Counted from the stretch's first letter, positions 44,949 through 54,503 are shown. The stretch: 64,000 bases of DNA from Sphingomonas sp. CBMAI 2297 (GCF_029870595.1 NZ_JAPDIR010000009.1:1-64000); one strand, 5' to 3'. Notes: generated by a model from the sequence alone, not told the origin. Made by a program: numbers and translations.

Positions 44949-47018
44949 TTACTTGACGGCAGTCGCGCCGGCATCCTGCTGCTTGCCGGTATACCGATCC
45001 AGCCAGCCCAGCACGGTGCCATACCATTGCATCGAGTTCTTCGGCTTCAGCACCCAGTGGTTCTCGTCCGGGAACACCAGCAGCTTGGACGGAATCTCGC
45101 GGCGCTGGAGCGCGGTGAAGGCAGCGAGCCCCTGGGTATAGGGAATGCGGAAGTCCTTCTCGCTGGTGATCACCAGCTGCGGGGTCTTCCATTTGTCGAC
45201 ATGGTTGACCGGGTTCCACTTCTCGAATGCCGCGGGGTCCTCGAAATAGGCCTTGCCGCCATGTTCCCATTCGTCGAACCACAGCTCCTCGGTCTCATAG
45301 GCCATGGCGCGGGCGTCGAACACGCCGTCATGCTGGACGATGCACTTGAACCGGTCCGGCCACTGGCCTTCGATCCAGTTCATCATATAGCCGCCATAAG
45401 AGGCGCCCAGCGCGCAGGCATTGCCGGCATCGAGATACGCAAACTTGTCCGTCGCGGCCTTGAGGCCCTTTTGCAGGTCCTCGAGCGGCCAGCCGCCCCA
45501 ATTGTTGCGGATCGCGTCGGTGAAGGCCTGACCATAGCCGGTGGAGCCGTGGAAATCGACCGCGACCACCGCATAGCCGGCACCGGCGAACACCGCGGGG
45601 TTCCAGCGATAGGACCAGCTGTTGTTGCTGCTTCCCTGCGGGCCGCCATGGACGATGAAGGCGATCGGCGCCTTCTTGCCCACCGCCAGGCTGGCCGGGC
45701 GCACCGCATAGCCCCAGACCGTGTCGTTGTTGGCACCGGCGAAGCTGAAGCGCTCGACCTTCGGCAGGTCGATGCCGGCGAGCTTCTCCGCATTGACCGA
45801 AGTCAGCCGGGTGCTGGCCTTGCCCTTGAGCTGGTAGAAATCGTCCGGCGCGGTGAGGCTGTTCATCGAATAGACGATGCCGCCCCTGGTCGGCACCACC
45901 GCGGTGACGTTGCCGAGCTGGGTGAGCCGGGCGACCTTGCCGGTCTGCGGATCGACCGACCAGATCGGAGTCTCCTGGGTATCCTCGGCCGTGACGTACA
46001 GCGCCTTGGAATCCGGCGCCCAGGCGATGGAGGCGACCGAACGGTCCCAGGCCTGGGTAAGTGCCTTCACTTCGCCGGTGGCGAGGTTGCGCAGCTGGAG
46101 CACCTGGCGATCGGCCTCATAGGTGGCGCGCGCCATCGAGAAATAGGCGAGCCACTTGCCGTCTGGCGAGACGGTGGGGAGATTGTCCATTCCCTCGTTC
46201 GCCTTGGTGAGGTTCACCGGCGCCGAGCTGCCGTCCGCGGGAGCGGCGAAAATGTCGAGATTGGTCGATTTGGATTCGATCCGGCCGGCCTCGCGCAGAG
46301 CAAAATAGACGGTCTTGCCGTCCGCGCTCCACGACACTTCCTCGCCGCCGCCGAAGGGCTTCGAAGGCGTGTCGCCGATCAGCCCGCCGACGATGGGCAC
46401 GCCGTTGCCGGTGGCACCGTTCGGGCCGAAGGGCAGCACGAAGAGCTGCGAGCGCTCGCCGTTCGACCATGTATCCCAATGGCGGACAAAGAGCTGGTCA
46501 TAGGTGCGCCCGGAGCCGGCGTTCGGATCCTTCTTGACCATCGCCGGCTCCAGGCTGGGCGCGCCGGGCTTGCGATCGGCCCAGACGAGCAGCTTGCTGC
46601 CGTCGGGCGAGACCTTGAACCCGTTGAACCCGCCCGGGATATGGGTGAGCTGCGTTGCGGTGCCGCCGGTGATCGCGATGCCCCATACGGCATCCTCGCC
46701 GCCCTTGTCCGACTGGAACCACACGGTCCTGCCGTCCGCCGAGAATTGCGGGCTGGTCTCGTTGACATCGGCCTCGGCGACGAGCTTCTCGGGCCTGGCG
46801 CCCTTCACCGTGAGATCGAGGCGCCACAGGTCATAACGGCCGCGATTGGCGGCGAGATCGGTCTCGCGCTGCTGCCAGACGAGCCAATGGCCATCGGGCG
46901 AGACCGCGGGGGCGCCGACGCGCGACAGGGTGGCGACGTCCTGGATGGTGAGATCACGCGCCAGCGCGGGCGCCGCGGCGAAAGCGAGCGTGACGCTCGC
47001 GAGCAGGATATATTTCAT
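44949..47018 (-). CDS. Prolyl-oligopeptidase-family (S9) exported serine peptidase
   Basis: 689 residues. Signal peptide [21 protein letters not shown] beta-propeller of WD-like repeats ([42 protein letters not shown]) covers residues 25-430. The C-terminal alpha/beta hydrolase has Ser540 in GASYGGYM, Asp622 in SEKDFRIP and His654 in DENHWVLKP, plus [13 protein letters not shown]. Probably a periplasmic dipeptidyl- or acylaminoacyl-peptidase. Complete catalytic triad, normal length. Confidence 0.92.
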   Translation of the reverse strand: MKYILLASVTLAFAAAPALARDLTIQDVATLSRVGAPAVSPDGHWLVWQQRETDLAANRGRYDLWRLDLTVKGARPEKLVAEADVNETSPQFSADGRTVWFQSDKGGEDAVWGIAITGGTATQLTHIPGGFNGFKVSPDGSKLLVWADRKPGAPSLEPAMVKKDPNAGSGRTYDQLFVRHWDTWSNGERSQLFVLPFGPNGATGNGVPIVGGLIGDTPSKPFGGGEEVSWSADGKTVYFALREAGRIESKSTNLDIFAAPADGSSAPVNLTKANEGMDNLPTVSPDGKWLAYFSMARATYEADRQVLQLRNLATGEVKALTQAWDRSVASIAWAPDSKALYVTAEDTQETPIWSVDPQTGKVARLTQLGNVTAVVPTRGGIVYSMNSLTAPDDFYQLKGKASTRLTSVNAEKLAGIDLPKVERFSFAGANNDTVWGYAVRPASLAVGKKAPIAFIVHGGPQGSSNNSWSYRWNPAVFAGAGYAVVAVDFHGSTGYGQAFTDAIRNNWGGWPLEDLQKGLKAATDKFAYLDAGNACALGASYGGYMMNWIEGQWPDRFKCIVQHDGVFDARAMAYETEELWFDEWEHGGKAYFEDPAAFEKWNPVNHVDKWKTPQLVITSEKDFRIPYTQGLAAFTALQRREIPSKLLVFPDENHWVLKPKNSMQWYGTVLGWLDRYTGKQQDAGATAVK

Positions 47019-47541
47019 GCCGCGAGGATAGCCGGAAGGTTGCGGCCGTTACAATCGGTCAGCGCACTAGACCGGCGACAAAGCCCCAGGTCCAATCGAA
47101 AGTTGGGATGCGGGCACCGCGATGGCTCCTTCTACACCCCGTCGCTCCGGCCTTGTGCCGGGGTCCACCGGGAGGCAAGAGGCTCCTAGGGTAGAAATCC
47201 GATCAAGGCTTTGATTTCTTTCGCCATCTCCGCGATTCCCTTCACCATCCCCGCGCAGGCGGGGATCCAGGGCCAGGAGCGGATTGCGCTCAATCGCGTC
47301 CCGCGCCCTCCAGGGAGCGCCGGCCTGGTAGCCTCTTTGTCCCGCGCTACCCTGCATCCCCGCCTGCGCGAGGATGACGGGCCTTGCTGATTGAGTCGTG
47401 ACCCTAATGCTGGACTTGAGGCACTGTGAACCCCGGCTCAAGGCCGGGATGACGGATATGGCGGCTGAATCCAAGCCTTCGCCCCTTGCCCGCCTTAACA
47501 GGCAACCGAGGCGACGACGGGGCTGGAAATAATGGCCCGAC
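47019..47541. other. 523-base intergenic region with repeats
   Basis: No gene is supported. It contains element D (47244-47379) and a half-palindrome CCCCGGCTCAAGGCCGGGAT near 47430-47456. The remainder is GC-rich with no promoter that I can call. Confidence 0.55.
47244..47379. repeat. Interspersed element D
   Basis: Ends CCATCCCCGCGCAGGCGGGG and CCCCGCCTGCGCGAGGATGA. The interior keeps GGGCCAGGAGC at the left and TTTGTCCCGCGCTACCCTGC at the right, matching element A, so copies A and D are in the same orientation. Confidence 0.78.
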
Positions 47542-48033
47542 CTATTGCCGCCCGGTGATCCGCGAAATCTCGCGGGCGACCATCTCTTCCACCAGCCGCG
47601 GCAGATTGGCGTCGAGCCAGTCTCGCAGCATCGGCTTCAGCATCTCGCGCACCATGCCCTCGAGCGTGTCCGTGCCGGTGACCTCGGGCTTCACCACCAT
47701 GCGCGACAGCGCCTCGAGCGGGCCGCGCGTCGCTTCGGCGGCGCGGTCGGACAGGATCGGATCGGCGGGCACCTCGGCCGCGGCCTTCGGGGCGGCTTCG
47801 GGCGGCGTAGGGGAACCCATCGACATCGGCGTCGGCGTCTCCAGTCTGTCCTCGTCGACCGGCTGGCTCAGTTCGAGCACTTCGTCGATGGCGGCGGGCT
47901 TGTCCGCCACCGTCGTCGCACGTCCGCCGCGGCGCGCACGCGTCGCGATGGCCGCATCGCCTTCCTCGGCGATGATGCGTTTGATGGAGGATAGAATCTC
48001 CTCCATCGACGGCTCGCTACTGATGTCCCCCAT
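47542..48033 (-). CDS. popZ: PopZ-like/DUF2497 polar organising protein
   Basis: 163 residues from ATG 48033 (a TTG at 48036 is also in frame). The N-terminal helix SSEPSMEEILSSIKRIIAEE and C-terminal helices (DTLEGMVREMLKPMLRDWLD, then ANLPRLVEEMVAREI) are the two conserved ends of PopZ/DUF2497. The middle is acidic and Pro-rich (residues 55-100), likely disordered. PopZ self-assembles at the cell pole and tethers the chromosome. In Caulobacter the gene lies near valS, a neighbourhood mirrored here (tolC, popZ, S9 peptidase, valS). Confidence 0.8.
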   Translation of the reverse strand: MGDISSEPSMEEILSSIKRIIAEEGDAAIATRARRGGRATTVADKPAAIDEVLELSQPVDEDRLETPTPMSMGSPTPPEAAPKAAAEVPADPILSDRAAEATRGPLEALSRMVVKPEVTGTDTLEGMVREMLKPMLRDWLDANLPRLVEEMVAREISRITGRQ

Positions 48034-48069
48034 CAACCGGCTACTCCTGAAAGCCCCGGAGGCGCGTCA

Positions 48070-49659
48070 TCAGGGATTTTTACGGTTAATGTCAACAGGC
48101 CGCGTGGTATCGCCGCGCTGAAGCACGGGATCGAGCGACGTGGTGGTGACGGCCGGCGTCTGGGCGGGCGTCTGGTTGGTGCGCGTGCCAACGGCCTGGG
48201 GCTCGGGATCGTCGTTGCGATCCGACCAGCGATTCTTCACCCGCTTGTAGTTGATGCCCGGATCGTAGAGCGGGCCGCCGTCCAGGTTGAGATCCTGTGC
48301 CTCGGCCCGGCCCATCGCGGCGAGCAGCGTGAAGCCGGCGACATAGGCGTCGCGCTCGGCGGTGACATAATTGACCTGGCTGTTGAGCAGTTCCTGCTCG
48401 GCGTTCAGGATATCGAGGATCGTGCGGGTGCCGACGCTGTTCTCGGCGCGGACACCCTCGAGGCTCAGCTTGTTGGCATCGACGGCGACACGCGACGATT
48501 CGATCACGCGCAGCGCCGACTGGTAGCTGGCATAGGCCGAGCGCACCTGGGCGATCACGCCGCGCTCGGTGAGCGTGACGGTCTCGATCGCCGACGCCTC
48601 GCGCGCCTGGGCCTGGCGGACCTGCGCGGCCGGGCGGCCGCCCTGGAACACCGGCAGGCTGAGCTGCGCGCCGAGCGTGGTCGAGATCCCGTCCGGATTG
48701 AGGCCCATGACCGAGCGCGCCTGCGGCGTGAGCGAGCCCAGGTAATTATAATAGCTGCTGCCGACGCCAATGCTCACCTGCGGCGAGCGGCCGGCCTTGG
48801 CCGCGCTGACGTCGAAGCGCGAGGCATCGCGCTGCTTCTGCGCGGCTTCGAGGTTCGGATTGCCGGCAATCGCGGCCTGTTCGGCATCGGCGACGTCGAC
48901 CGGCAGGCCCGGCAGCGCCGGCGGCTGGGCGAGCACGCCGGGCGCGGCGCCGACGATGCGGATGTAATTCTCGCGCGAACCGATCAGCCCGGCCTCGGCC
49001 GTGCGCAGCTGGCTCTCGGCGAGCGCGAGCCGCGCCTCCGACTGGGCAACGTCGGTGCGGGTAAGGTCGCCCACCTCGAACCGGTCGCGAGTCGCCTGGA
49101 GATTGACCTCAAGGACATGGACGTTCTGCTGGTTGAGGCGAACGATCGCCTCGAAGCGCAGCACGTCGACATAGGCGGTCACCGTATCGGTGAAGAGCTG
49201 CGCCTCGGCACCGCGCAGGCTGGCCTGGCCGGCGGCGACGCGAGTCTCCGCACCGCGCACCGAGTTGCGCACCGCGCCGCCGCTGTAGATCGGCACCGAG
49301 AGGTTCAGGCCGAGATTGCCGTTGCGGCTCGGGCCGATGGTCGCGTCGCTGTTATAGGGGCTGGTGTTCAACGAACCGGTGCCGTTCAAGCCGGGACGGC
49401 CGGCGGCCTTGGCGATCGGCACGTTCTCGTCATTGGCACGCTGGTTGGCGCGTTCCGACTGGAGGCCCGGATTGGTGTTGTAGGCAAGCACCAGCGCATC
49501 GCGCAGCGTAGTGGTCGGCTGCGCCGTCTGGGCCGGCGCGCCGGTGCCCACCACCTGCACGGGAATATCGGTGCCGGCGCGCGTTGTCGTGGTCTGCGCG
49601 GCGGCAGGCACGGCGATCGCGACAAGACTGGCGCCCAGGAGCAGAGAGGAAATTCGCAT
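48070..49659 (-). CDS. tolC: TolC-family outer-membrane efflux/secretion channel
   Basis: 529 residues. Signal peptide MRISSLLLGASLVAIAVPAA. Two outer-membrane-factor repeats: LRDALVLAYNTNPGLQSERA at about 50 and a second half from about 255 with NPNLEAAQKQRDASRFDVSA. Long coiled helices such as VLEVNLQATRDRFEVGDLTR and the typical TILDILNAEQELLNSQVNYV fit TolC's type. A C-terminal Thr/Gln/Asp-rich tail follows. It forms the trimeric exit duct for tripartite pumps or type I secretion. Follows the isoaspartate methyltransferase by 14 bases, as usual in sphingomonads. Confidence 0.93.
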   Translation of the reverse strand: MRISSLLLGASLVAIAVPAAAQTTTTRAGTDIPVQVVGTGAPAQTAQPTTTLRDALVLAYNTNPGLQSERANQRANDENVPIAKAAGRPGLNGTGSLNTSPYNSDATIGPSRNGNLGLNLSVPIYSGGAVRNSVRGAETRVAAGQASLRGAEAQLFTDTVTAYVDVLRFEAIVRLNQQNVHVLEVNLQATRDRFEVGDLTRTDVAQSEARLALAESQLRTAEAGLIGSRENYIRIVGAAPGVLAQPPALPGLPVDVADAEQAAIAGNPNLEAAQKQRDASRFDVSAAKAGRSPQVSIGVGSSYYNYLGSLTPQARSVMGLNPDGISTTLGAQLSLPVFQGGRPAAQVRQAQAREASAIETVTLTERGVIAQVRSAYASYQSALRVIESSRVAVDANKLSLEGVRAENSVGTRTILDILNAEQELLNSQVNYVTAERDAYVAGFTLLAAMGRAEAQDLNLDGGPLYDPGINYKRVKNRWSDRNDDPEPQAVGTRTNQTPAQTPAVTTTSLDPVLQRGDTTRPVDINRKNP

Positions 49660-49673
49660 GAGCCTCTTTCAGA

Positions 49674-50357
49674 TCAGAATTGAAAGGTTCGTAGGCGCTC
49701 GAAACCGGGAAGAACTGCACATTCGATATCGGCGAAATCGACGAGGCCGAAGCCGCCTTCGGTGCGGCGGCCCGCCGCAAGGCGCGTCACGCCGCGATCG
49801 AGGAGGCCGGTCACCACCCGACCATCGGGCCCGACCTGGTCGAGCAGTGCCGTGGGAAGCGCTTCGACCGCGCCGTCGACGACGAGCAGGTCATAAGGGC
49901 CTTCCGGAGCATGGCCGGCGGCGAGCGGCCCCTCGACCAGCTCGACATTGGCATAGGCAGCGAGCGCGGTGCGGGCGAGCGCCGCGAGGCCGGGCTCCTC
50001 CTCCACCGCGACCACCGACCCGGCGAGGCCGGCGAGCAGCGCCGTCGCATAGCCGCCCGCCGCACCGATCAGCAGCACCTTGTCCGTGGGCCGGATCTCG
50101 GCCGCGGTGAGCAGCCGGCCGGTCGCGAGCGGCAGGTTGTGGCTGCGCCCGCCGGCAAGCGGCAGCAACGTGTCGCGATAGGCGATCGCGCGATGCGCCT
50201 CGGGAAGAAAATCCTCGCGCGGGAGGCGCGCCATAGCCTCGACCACGCGGGCGTCGTTGACCGCGTTGGTGCGCAGCTGGCTGGCGACCATCGCGTGGCG
50301 CATCACTTCGAAGCGGTTCGCCTCGGCAGGCGCGGAATCTACCGTAAGAGCCATCAT
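49674..50357 (-). CDS. pcm: Protein-L-isoaspartate O-methyltransferase
   Basis: 227 residues from ATG 50357 (ATG 50354 also possible). Repairs damaged aspartyl residues with SAM. Family landmarks: MVASQLRTNAVNDARVVEAM, LPREDFLPEAHRAIAYRDTL, the SAM motif LLIGAAGGYATALLAGLA and YDLLVVDGAVEALPTALLDQ. The SAM motif (IGAAGGYA) is slightly diverged from the common VLEIGTGSGY. The frame extends upstream to 50597 over tRNA-Cys, which is not plausible coding. Co-directional with tolC. Confidence 0.82.
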   Translation of the reverse strand: MMALTVDSAPAEANRFEVMRHAMVASQLRTNAVNDARVVEAMARLPREDFLPEAHRAIAYRDTLLPLAGGRSHNLPLATGRLLTAAEIRPTDKVLLIGAAGGYATALLAGLAGSVVAVEEEPGLAALARTALAAYANVELVEGPLAAGHAPEGPYDLLVVDGAVEALPTALLDQVGPDGRVVTGLLDRGVTRLAAGRRTEGGFGLVDFADIECAVLPGFERLRTFQF

Positions 50358-50477
50358 TACCCCGGCTATCTGGCACAACCGTATTAGTTGTGCAATACAC
50401 TGATTATGTAGGGCGGCTTGTATCCCCTTCGCAACCCTTCGCCAAGCAATGCGCGCAGCTATTTTTGCACTGCAATG

Positions 50478-50506
50478 TTGACAGCGGGCGAAGCACCTGC
50501 GCATTG
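50478..50506 (+). promoter_or_regulatory. Possible promoter of tRNA-Cys
   Basis: TTGACA (50478-50483), 17 bases, then GCATTG (50501-50506). The -35 is perfect and the -10 poor. The start would fall about ten bases before the mature tRNA. Confidence 0.4.
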
Positions 50507-50522
50507 CCGCCGCTCGCTCCGA

Positions 50523-50596
50523 GGCCCGATGGCGGAGTGGTGACGCAGAGGACTGCAAATCCTTGCACGCCGGTTCGATTCCGGCTCGGGCCTCCA
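50523..50596 (+). tRNA. tRNA-Cys (anticodon GCA)
   Basis: 74 nt with encoded CCA. Acceptor GGCCCGA/TCGGGCC with discriminator T, anticodon loop CTGCAAA between GAGGA and TCCTT, T-loop GGTTCGATTCC. The D-arm TGGCGGAGTGGTGACGCA is normal for tRNA-Cys. A cysteinyl-tRNA synthetase gene lies 475 bases downstream, on the same strand. Confidence 0.95.
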
Positions 50597-50769
50597 CTTC
50601 CTTCCCCGCACCACCATCCTCTCACCCAGCGCGCCGGCACGCCGGCAAAACTGTGTCTTTCCCGCAACTCATCGATCGAATCGCACGGAACATCGACGCC
50701 GAACCGGCTCGGATGCGGAACAAATCGCGATTCACCGCCGTTGATCCCGCGCTTATCGGGAGACGAGGC

Positions 50770-50988
50770 ATGTACGATTTCGGCATCCGACACGCTCTTA
50801 CCGGCTATCGCGTGGCGTACCGTCCGCAGCAGCAGAATTATTGCCCGGGCTGCGGCGGATCCCATTGGGTGATCGGCCGGTTCACGGCGGAATGCGCTTT
50901 CTGCGCCACCGCCCTGCCGCTGATAGTGGGCGGAAGCACCGGCAGCGGGCTGATCCGCCAGCGGGGCGAGGCCGCGCTGGCCGCCTGA
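50770..50988 (+). CDS. Small zinc-ribbon protein
   Basis: 72 residues from ATG 50770, preceded by GGGAGACGAGG. It has YCPGCGG (Cys25, Cys28) and AECAFCATA (Cys42, Cys45), a four-cysteine zinc knuckle, followed by a Gly/Ser/Arg-rich tail. No enzyme domain is visible. Function unknown; perhaps a nucleic-acid or protein-binding ribbon. Lies upstream of cysS on the same strand, with 83 bases between. Confidence 0.7.
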   Translation: MYDFGIRHALTGYRVAYRPQQQNYCPGCGGSHWVIGRFTAECAFCATALPLIVGGSTGSGLIRQRGEAALAA

Positions 50989-51071
50989 ACCCTGGCGCCG
51001 GGACATGCGCGGGATCGGCAACGGACCCGCCCGAGACTTGCAGCGTGCCGACGAGCCGCTATGCCGCCCCT

Positions 51072-52520
51072 ATGACCGGCGCCCAACTTACGCTCTACAA
51101 TTCGCTGACCCGCAGCCTGGAGGTTTTCCGGCCGCTCGATCCCGAACGGGGCGTGCGCGTCTATTCCTGCGGGCCGACGGTCTACAACTATGCCCATCTC
51201 GGCAATCTGCGCGCCTATGTGTTCACCGACACGCTGAGCCGGGTGCTGAGCTGGAAGGCCGGGGAAAATGCGTGGGGGCCCCTCACGCATGTGATCAACA
51301 TCACCGATGTCGGCCATCTGACGTCGGACGCCGATGCGGGCGACGACAAGATGGAGGCGGCGGCCCGCGCCCAGGCGAAGAGCATCTGGGATATCGCGGC
51401 GCATTATACCGCGGCATTCAAGCAGAACATCGCCGACCTCAACATCCGCCAGCCTTCGCGCTGGTCCGTCGCGACCGACCATATCGCCGAGATGATCGAT
51501 TTCGCGGAGAAGATCGCGCCGGATCATTGCTACGCGCTCGATTCGGGCCTGTATTTCGATGTGACCACCGTTCCCGACTATGGCCGCCTCGCCGGCAATC
51601 GGGACGATGCCGCGGAAGGCCGGATCGATCCGGTGGCCGGCAAGCGCCATCCGCAGGATTTTGCCATCTGGCGCAAGTCGCCGCCGGGCGAGCAGCGCCA
51701 GATGGAATGGGACAGCCCCTGGGGCAAGGGGGCGCCGGGCTGGCACCTCGAATGCTCGGTGATGAGCATCAAGTATCTGGGCGCTCCCTTCGACATCCAT
51801 ACCGGCGGGATCGACCACCGCGAGATCCACCACCCCAATGAGATCGCGCAGAACCAGGCCTTTTGCGGCTGCGGCGATTCGGGCGCGCATTTCTGGATGC
51901 ACAACAACTTCCTGGTCGATCGCCAGGGGAAGATGAGCAAGTCCAAGGGCGGCTTCACCACGCTCCAGTCGCTGATCGACGCGGGCGTGCATCCCCTCGC
52001 CTATCGCCTGATGTGCCTTTCCGCCCAGTATCGCAGCGAACTGGAATTCTCGGCCGAAAACCTGGCCGCGGCGCTGACCCGGCTCAAGCGGCTGGTGATG
52101 ACGGTGACCGCGCTCAAGGCCCGGGCCGAGGGCGAAGGCACGGCGCCCCAGGCCTGGCTGGCACGGCTCGACGAAGCCGTGTCGGATGACCTCAACACGC
52201 CCAGGGCACTGCCGGCGCTCGACGAGCTGCTCGCCGAGAAGAAGCTGGCGCCCGCCGATCGCCTGGCAGGGCTCGCGGCGTTCGATGCGGTGCTCGGCCT
52301 GCGGCTGCTCGAGCTGACTCGCGAGGAGCTCCGCGTGCGGCCCGTGAGCGCCGCGATCACGGTGCAGGAGATCGAGGACCGGCTGGTCGAGCGCAAGGAA
52401 GCCCGGCTGGTGAAGGACTTCCAGCGTTCCGACACGATCCGCGACGAACTCGCCGCCGCCGGCGTGGAGGTGATGGACGGTGATCCGCTGGGCTGGGACT
52501 GGAAACCGGTGTTCGACTGA
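51072..52520 (+). CDS. cysS: Cysteinyl-tRNA synthetase
   Basis: 482 residues from ATG 51072. Class I synthetase: VYSCGPTVYNYAHLGNLRAY holds the HIGH-equivalent and a zinc-binding Cys; GIDHREIHHPNEIAQNQAFC gives further zinc ligands; GKMSKSKGG is the KMSKS motif. DALR-type C-terminal domain (RLKRLVMTVTALKARAEGEG). The start choice follows MTGAQLTLYNSLTR; a frame to 50841 adds unrelated sequence. Confidence 0.96.
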   Translation: MTGAQLTLYNSLTRSLEVFRPLDPERGVRVYSCGPTVYNYAHLGNLRAYVFTDTLSRVLSWKAGENAWGPLTHVINITDVGHLTSDADAGDDKMEAAARAQAKSIWDIAAHYTAAFKQNIADLNIRQPSRWSVATDHIAEMIDFAEKIAPDHCYALDSGLYFDVTTVPDYGRLAGNRDDAAEGRIDPVAGKRHPQDFAIWRKSPPGEQRQMEWDSPWGKGAPGWHLECSVMSIKYLGAPFDIHTGGIDHREIHHPNEIAQNQAFCGCGDSGAHFWMHNNFLVDRQGKMSKSKGGFTTLQSLIDAGVHPLAYRLMCLSAQYRSELEFSAENLAAALTRLKRLVMTVTALKARAEGEGTAPQAWLARLDEAVSDDLNTPRALPALDELLAEKKLAPADRLAGLAAFDAVLGLRLLELTREELRVRPVSAAITVQEIEDRLVERKEARLVKDFQRSDTIRDELAAAGVEVMDGDPLGWDWKPVFD

Positions 52521-52617
52521 CGGAGAAAGCCGCGCTCCCCGCCGCCCGGCCCGAATCCCGACCGGGATCGCAATCTAGGCCTTTGACCCGGGCCGGGCGC
52601 GCGCTAGCCTCCGGTCC

Positions 52618-53553
52618 ATGAAGGCCGTGCTTCCCGCCCTCGCCCGCCCGCTGGTGGAGCCGCAGCTCCCGGCCGGGCTCGACATCCATTGGTTCACGAG
52701 CGCCGACGAGGCGGTCGCGCTCGTCGCCGACGCGGACATCGGCTGGCTCGACCACAATGATCCGCGCGAATGGGCGCGTGCCGTGGCGGCGGCCGGGCGG
52801 CTGCAATGGCTGTCGACCATCTATGCCGGGCTCGACGCGCTCGATACCGATCTGTTGCAGGCCCGCGGCACCCGCGTGACCAATGGCAGCGGCGTCAACG
52901 CGCATGCCGTTGCCGAATATGCCGTGATGGGCGCGCTGGTCGCCGCCAAGCGCTTCGACCAGGTGGTGCGCGCCGCCGACCGCCACGAATGGCCGACCGA
53001 CGCGCCGGGCAAGCTCGAGCTGTTCGAGAGCAAGGCGCTGGTGATCGGCTATGGCACGATCGGGCGGCTGATCGGGGAACGGCTTACGGCATTCGGCGTC
53101 GAGGTGACCGGCGTCACGCGCTCGGGCGCCGAGGGCACGGTGCGGCCCGATGCCTGGCGCGCGCTGCTGCCCGAGACCGACTGGCTGTTCCTCGCCGCGC
53201 CCGCGACCTCGGAGAGCCGCGCGATGATCGGCGCCGAGGAACTGGCCGCGATGAAGCCCAGCGCCTGGATCGTGAATGTCGGCCGCGGCGAGCTGATCGA
53301 CCAGGATGCGCTGATCGAGGCCTGTACCCGGCGACGGATCGCCGGCGCGTTTCTCGACACGGTCACGCCCGAGCCGCTGCCGCCCGAGCACCCCTTGTGG
53401 AGCACGGCGAACATCATCCACTCGATGCACCTATCCGGCCGCAGCCAGACGCGGATGTTCCTGCGCGCCGCCGCGCTGTTCGTCGAGAATGCCCGGGCCT
53501 TTGTGGAAGGGCGCCCGCTCCGGAACGAAGTCGATCTCATCGCGGGCTATTGA
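52618..53553 (+). CDS. D-2-hydroxyacid dehydrogenase family oxidoreductase
   Basis: 311 residues. NAD-binding domain LVIGYGTIGRLIGERLTAFG (GxGxxG), catalytic Arg in IVNVGRGELIDQDALIEA, Glu in PLPPEHPLW and His in NIIHSMHLSGRSQ. The N-terminal catalytic half (WLSTIYAGLDALD, NGSGVNAHAVAEYAVMGAL) is normal. Substrate (glycerate, lactate-like or hydroxyphenylpyruvate) unknown. Rossmann loop residue TRSGAEG suggests NADP(H) preference, a weak inference. No clear operon partner. Confidence 0.88.
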   Translation: MKAVLPALARPLVEPQLPAGLDIHWFTSADEAVALVADADIGWLDHNDPREWARAVAAAGRLQWLSTIYAGLDALDTDLLQARGTRVTNGSGVNAHAVAEYAVMGALVAAKRFDQVVRAADRHEWPTDAPGKLELFESKALVIGYGTIGRLIGERLTAFGVEVTGVTRSGAEGTVRPDAWRALLPETDWLFLAAPATSESRAMIGAEELAAMKPSAWIVNVGRGELIDQDALIEACTRRRIAGAFLDTVTPEPLPPEHPLWSTANIIHSMHLSGRSQTRMFLRAAALFVENARAFVEGRPLRNEVDLIAGY

Positions 53554-53579
53554 AATTTTCCCGCCCGCCTCGGTTTTGC

Positions 53580-53622
53580 TTGCATCAGGCCTTGGCGGGC
53601 CATTAGTTAGGCAAATGCCTAA
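53580..53622 (+). promoter_or_regulatory. Promoter and palindromic operator overlapping the ArsR start codon
   Basis: TTGCAT (53580-53585), 17 bases, TTAGTT (53603-53608) puts transcription near 53615, the A of the ATG. The palindrome TTAGGCA-AA-TGCCTAA (53607-53622) covers the end of the -10, the start point and the first codons. This suggests leaderless mRNA and direct autorepression by ArsR. Confidence 0.55.
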
Positions 53623-53950
53623 TAAAATCGATGCCGCATTCGCCGCGCTCGCCGATCCCACCCGCCGCGCGGTGGTCGAGCGGCTGGGCGAAGGGCCGGC
53701 CAGCGTGAGCGCGCTCGCCGCCGGCTTTCCCATGGCGATGCCGAGCTTCCTGCAGCACATCCGCCTGCTCGAGGGCGCCGGCCTGGTGCGCACGGCGAAG
53801 CAGGGCCGGGTGCGCACCTGCACGCTCGAGCCGCTCGCCCTTGCCGCGGTGGAGCAATGGATCGTCGAGCGCCGCCGCGCGACCGAGGCGCGCTATGACC
53901 GCCTCGCCCATTTCCTCGACGCGCAGGAGAAGGAGAAGGACCATGGCTGA
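53615..53950 (+). CDS. ArsR-family transcriptional repressor
   Basis: 111 residues from ATG 53615. Winged helix: IDAAFAALADPTRRAVVERL, then GPASVSALAAGFPMAMPSFL (recognition helix) and LEGAGLVRTAKQGRVRTCTL. No metal-binding Cys-x-Cys, so it is the class paired with SRPBCC proteins. The SRPBCC gene starts eight bases before this one ends. Confidence 0.88.
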   Translation: MPNKIDAAFAALADPTRRAVVERLGEGPASVSALAAGFPMAMPSFLQHIRLLEGAGLVRTAKQGRVRTCTLEPLALAAVEQWIVERRRATEARYDRLAHFLDAQEKEKDHG

Positions 53951-54398
53951 AGCCGTCCACGACAAGTTCGTCATCGAGCGCCGTTTCAAGCAGGCACCGG
54001 CAAAGGTGTTCGCGGCGTTCGCCACCGAGGAGGGCAAGGCGCGCTGGTTCTCGGGGCCGAACGAGACCTGGGACATGGTCGATCGCCATTTCGATTTCCG
54101 AGTGGGCGGCACCGAGCATCTGGAAGGCCGCTGGAAAAGCGGCACGGTCACGCGCTTCGACTGCTCCTATCACGACATCGTGCCGGATGGCCGCATCGTC
54201 TATGCCTATCGCATGAAGCTGAACGGCAAGCCGATCTCGGTGAGCCTCTGCTCGATCGAGCTGCTGCCCGACGGCGACGGCACTCGCCTGCTCCACACCG
54301 AGCACGGCATCTATCTGGACGGCTATGAGGACAATGGATCCCGCCTACACGGGATCGGCCTCCAATATGACAAGCTGGCCGAGACGCTGCCCGGCTGA
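53943..54398 (+). CDS. SRPBCC/AHSA1-family protein
   Basis: 151 residues from ATG 53943. START-like helix-grip fold: FVIERRFKQAPAKVFAAFAT, EEGKARWFSGP, GGTEHLEGRWKSGTVTRFDC and the C-terminal helix GIGLQYDKLAETLPG. These proteins bind hydrophobic ligands, and the typical pair is an ArsR gene plus AHSA1 gene in an autoregulated operon. Ligand unknown. Confidence 0.88.
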   Translation: MAEAVHDKFVIERRFKQAPAKVFAAFATEEGKARWFSGPNETWDMVDRHFDFRVGGTEHLEGRWKSGTVTRFDCSYHDIVPDGRIVYAYRMKLNGKPISVSLCSIELLPDGDGTRLLHTEHGIYLDGYEDNGSRLHGIGLQYDKLAETLPG

Positions 54399-54415
54399 CG
54401 GCTTCGTTGCGCCAG

Positions 54416-54448
54416 GGCGGGCATTCGTCGCGGAACGCTATGCCCGCC
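54416..54448 (+). terminator. Hairpin terminator after the ArsR/SRPBCC operon
   Basis: GGCGGGCAT pairs with ATGCCCGCC (9 bp) around a 15-base loop, followed by ATTCTC. It starts 17 bases after the SRPBCC stop and ends before the ribosome site of the next gene (AGGAGG at 54492). Confidence 0.5.
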
Positions 54449-54503
54449 ATTCTCGGCACGCCAGCACGGCGCCTGTCCCTTCCCCGGGTTCAGGAGGACC
54501 GCC

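Noticed and set aside
44943..47189. A 748-codon plus-strand open frame
   Set aside because: Antisense to the S9 peptidase, which has a complete catalytic triad; the plus-strand frame has no recognisable motif.
12259..47379. CRISPR array as an explanation of the repeats
   Set aside because: The repeats are 7-17 kb apart, palindromic, variable and lack regularly spaced unique spacers.
50404..51021. 205-codon minus-strand open frame crossing tRNA-Cys
   Set aside because: It runs through the tRNA and antisense to the zinc-ribbon gene and has no domain.
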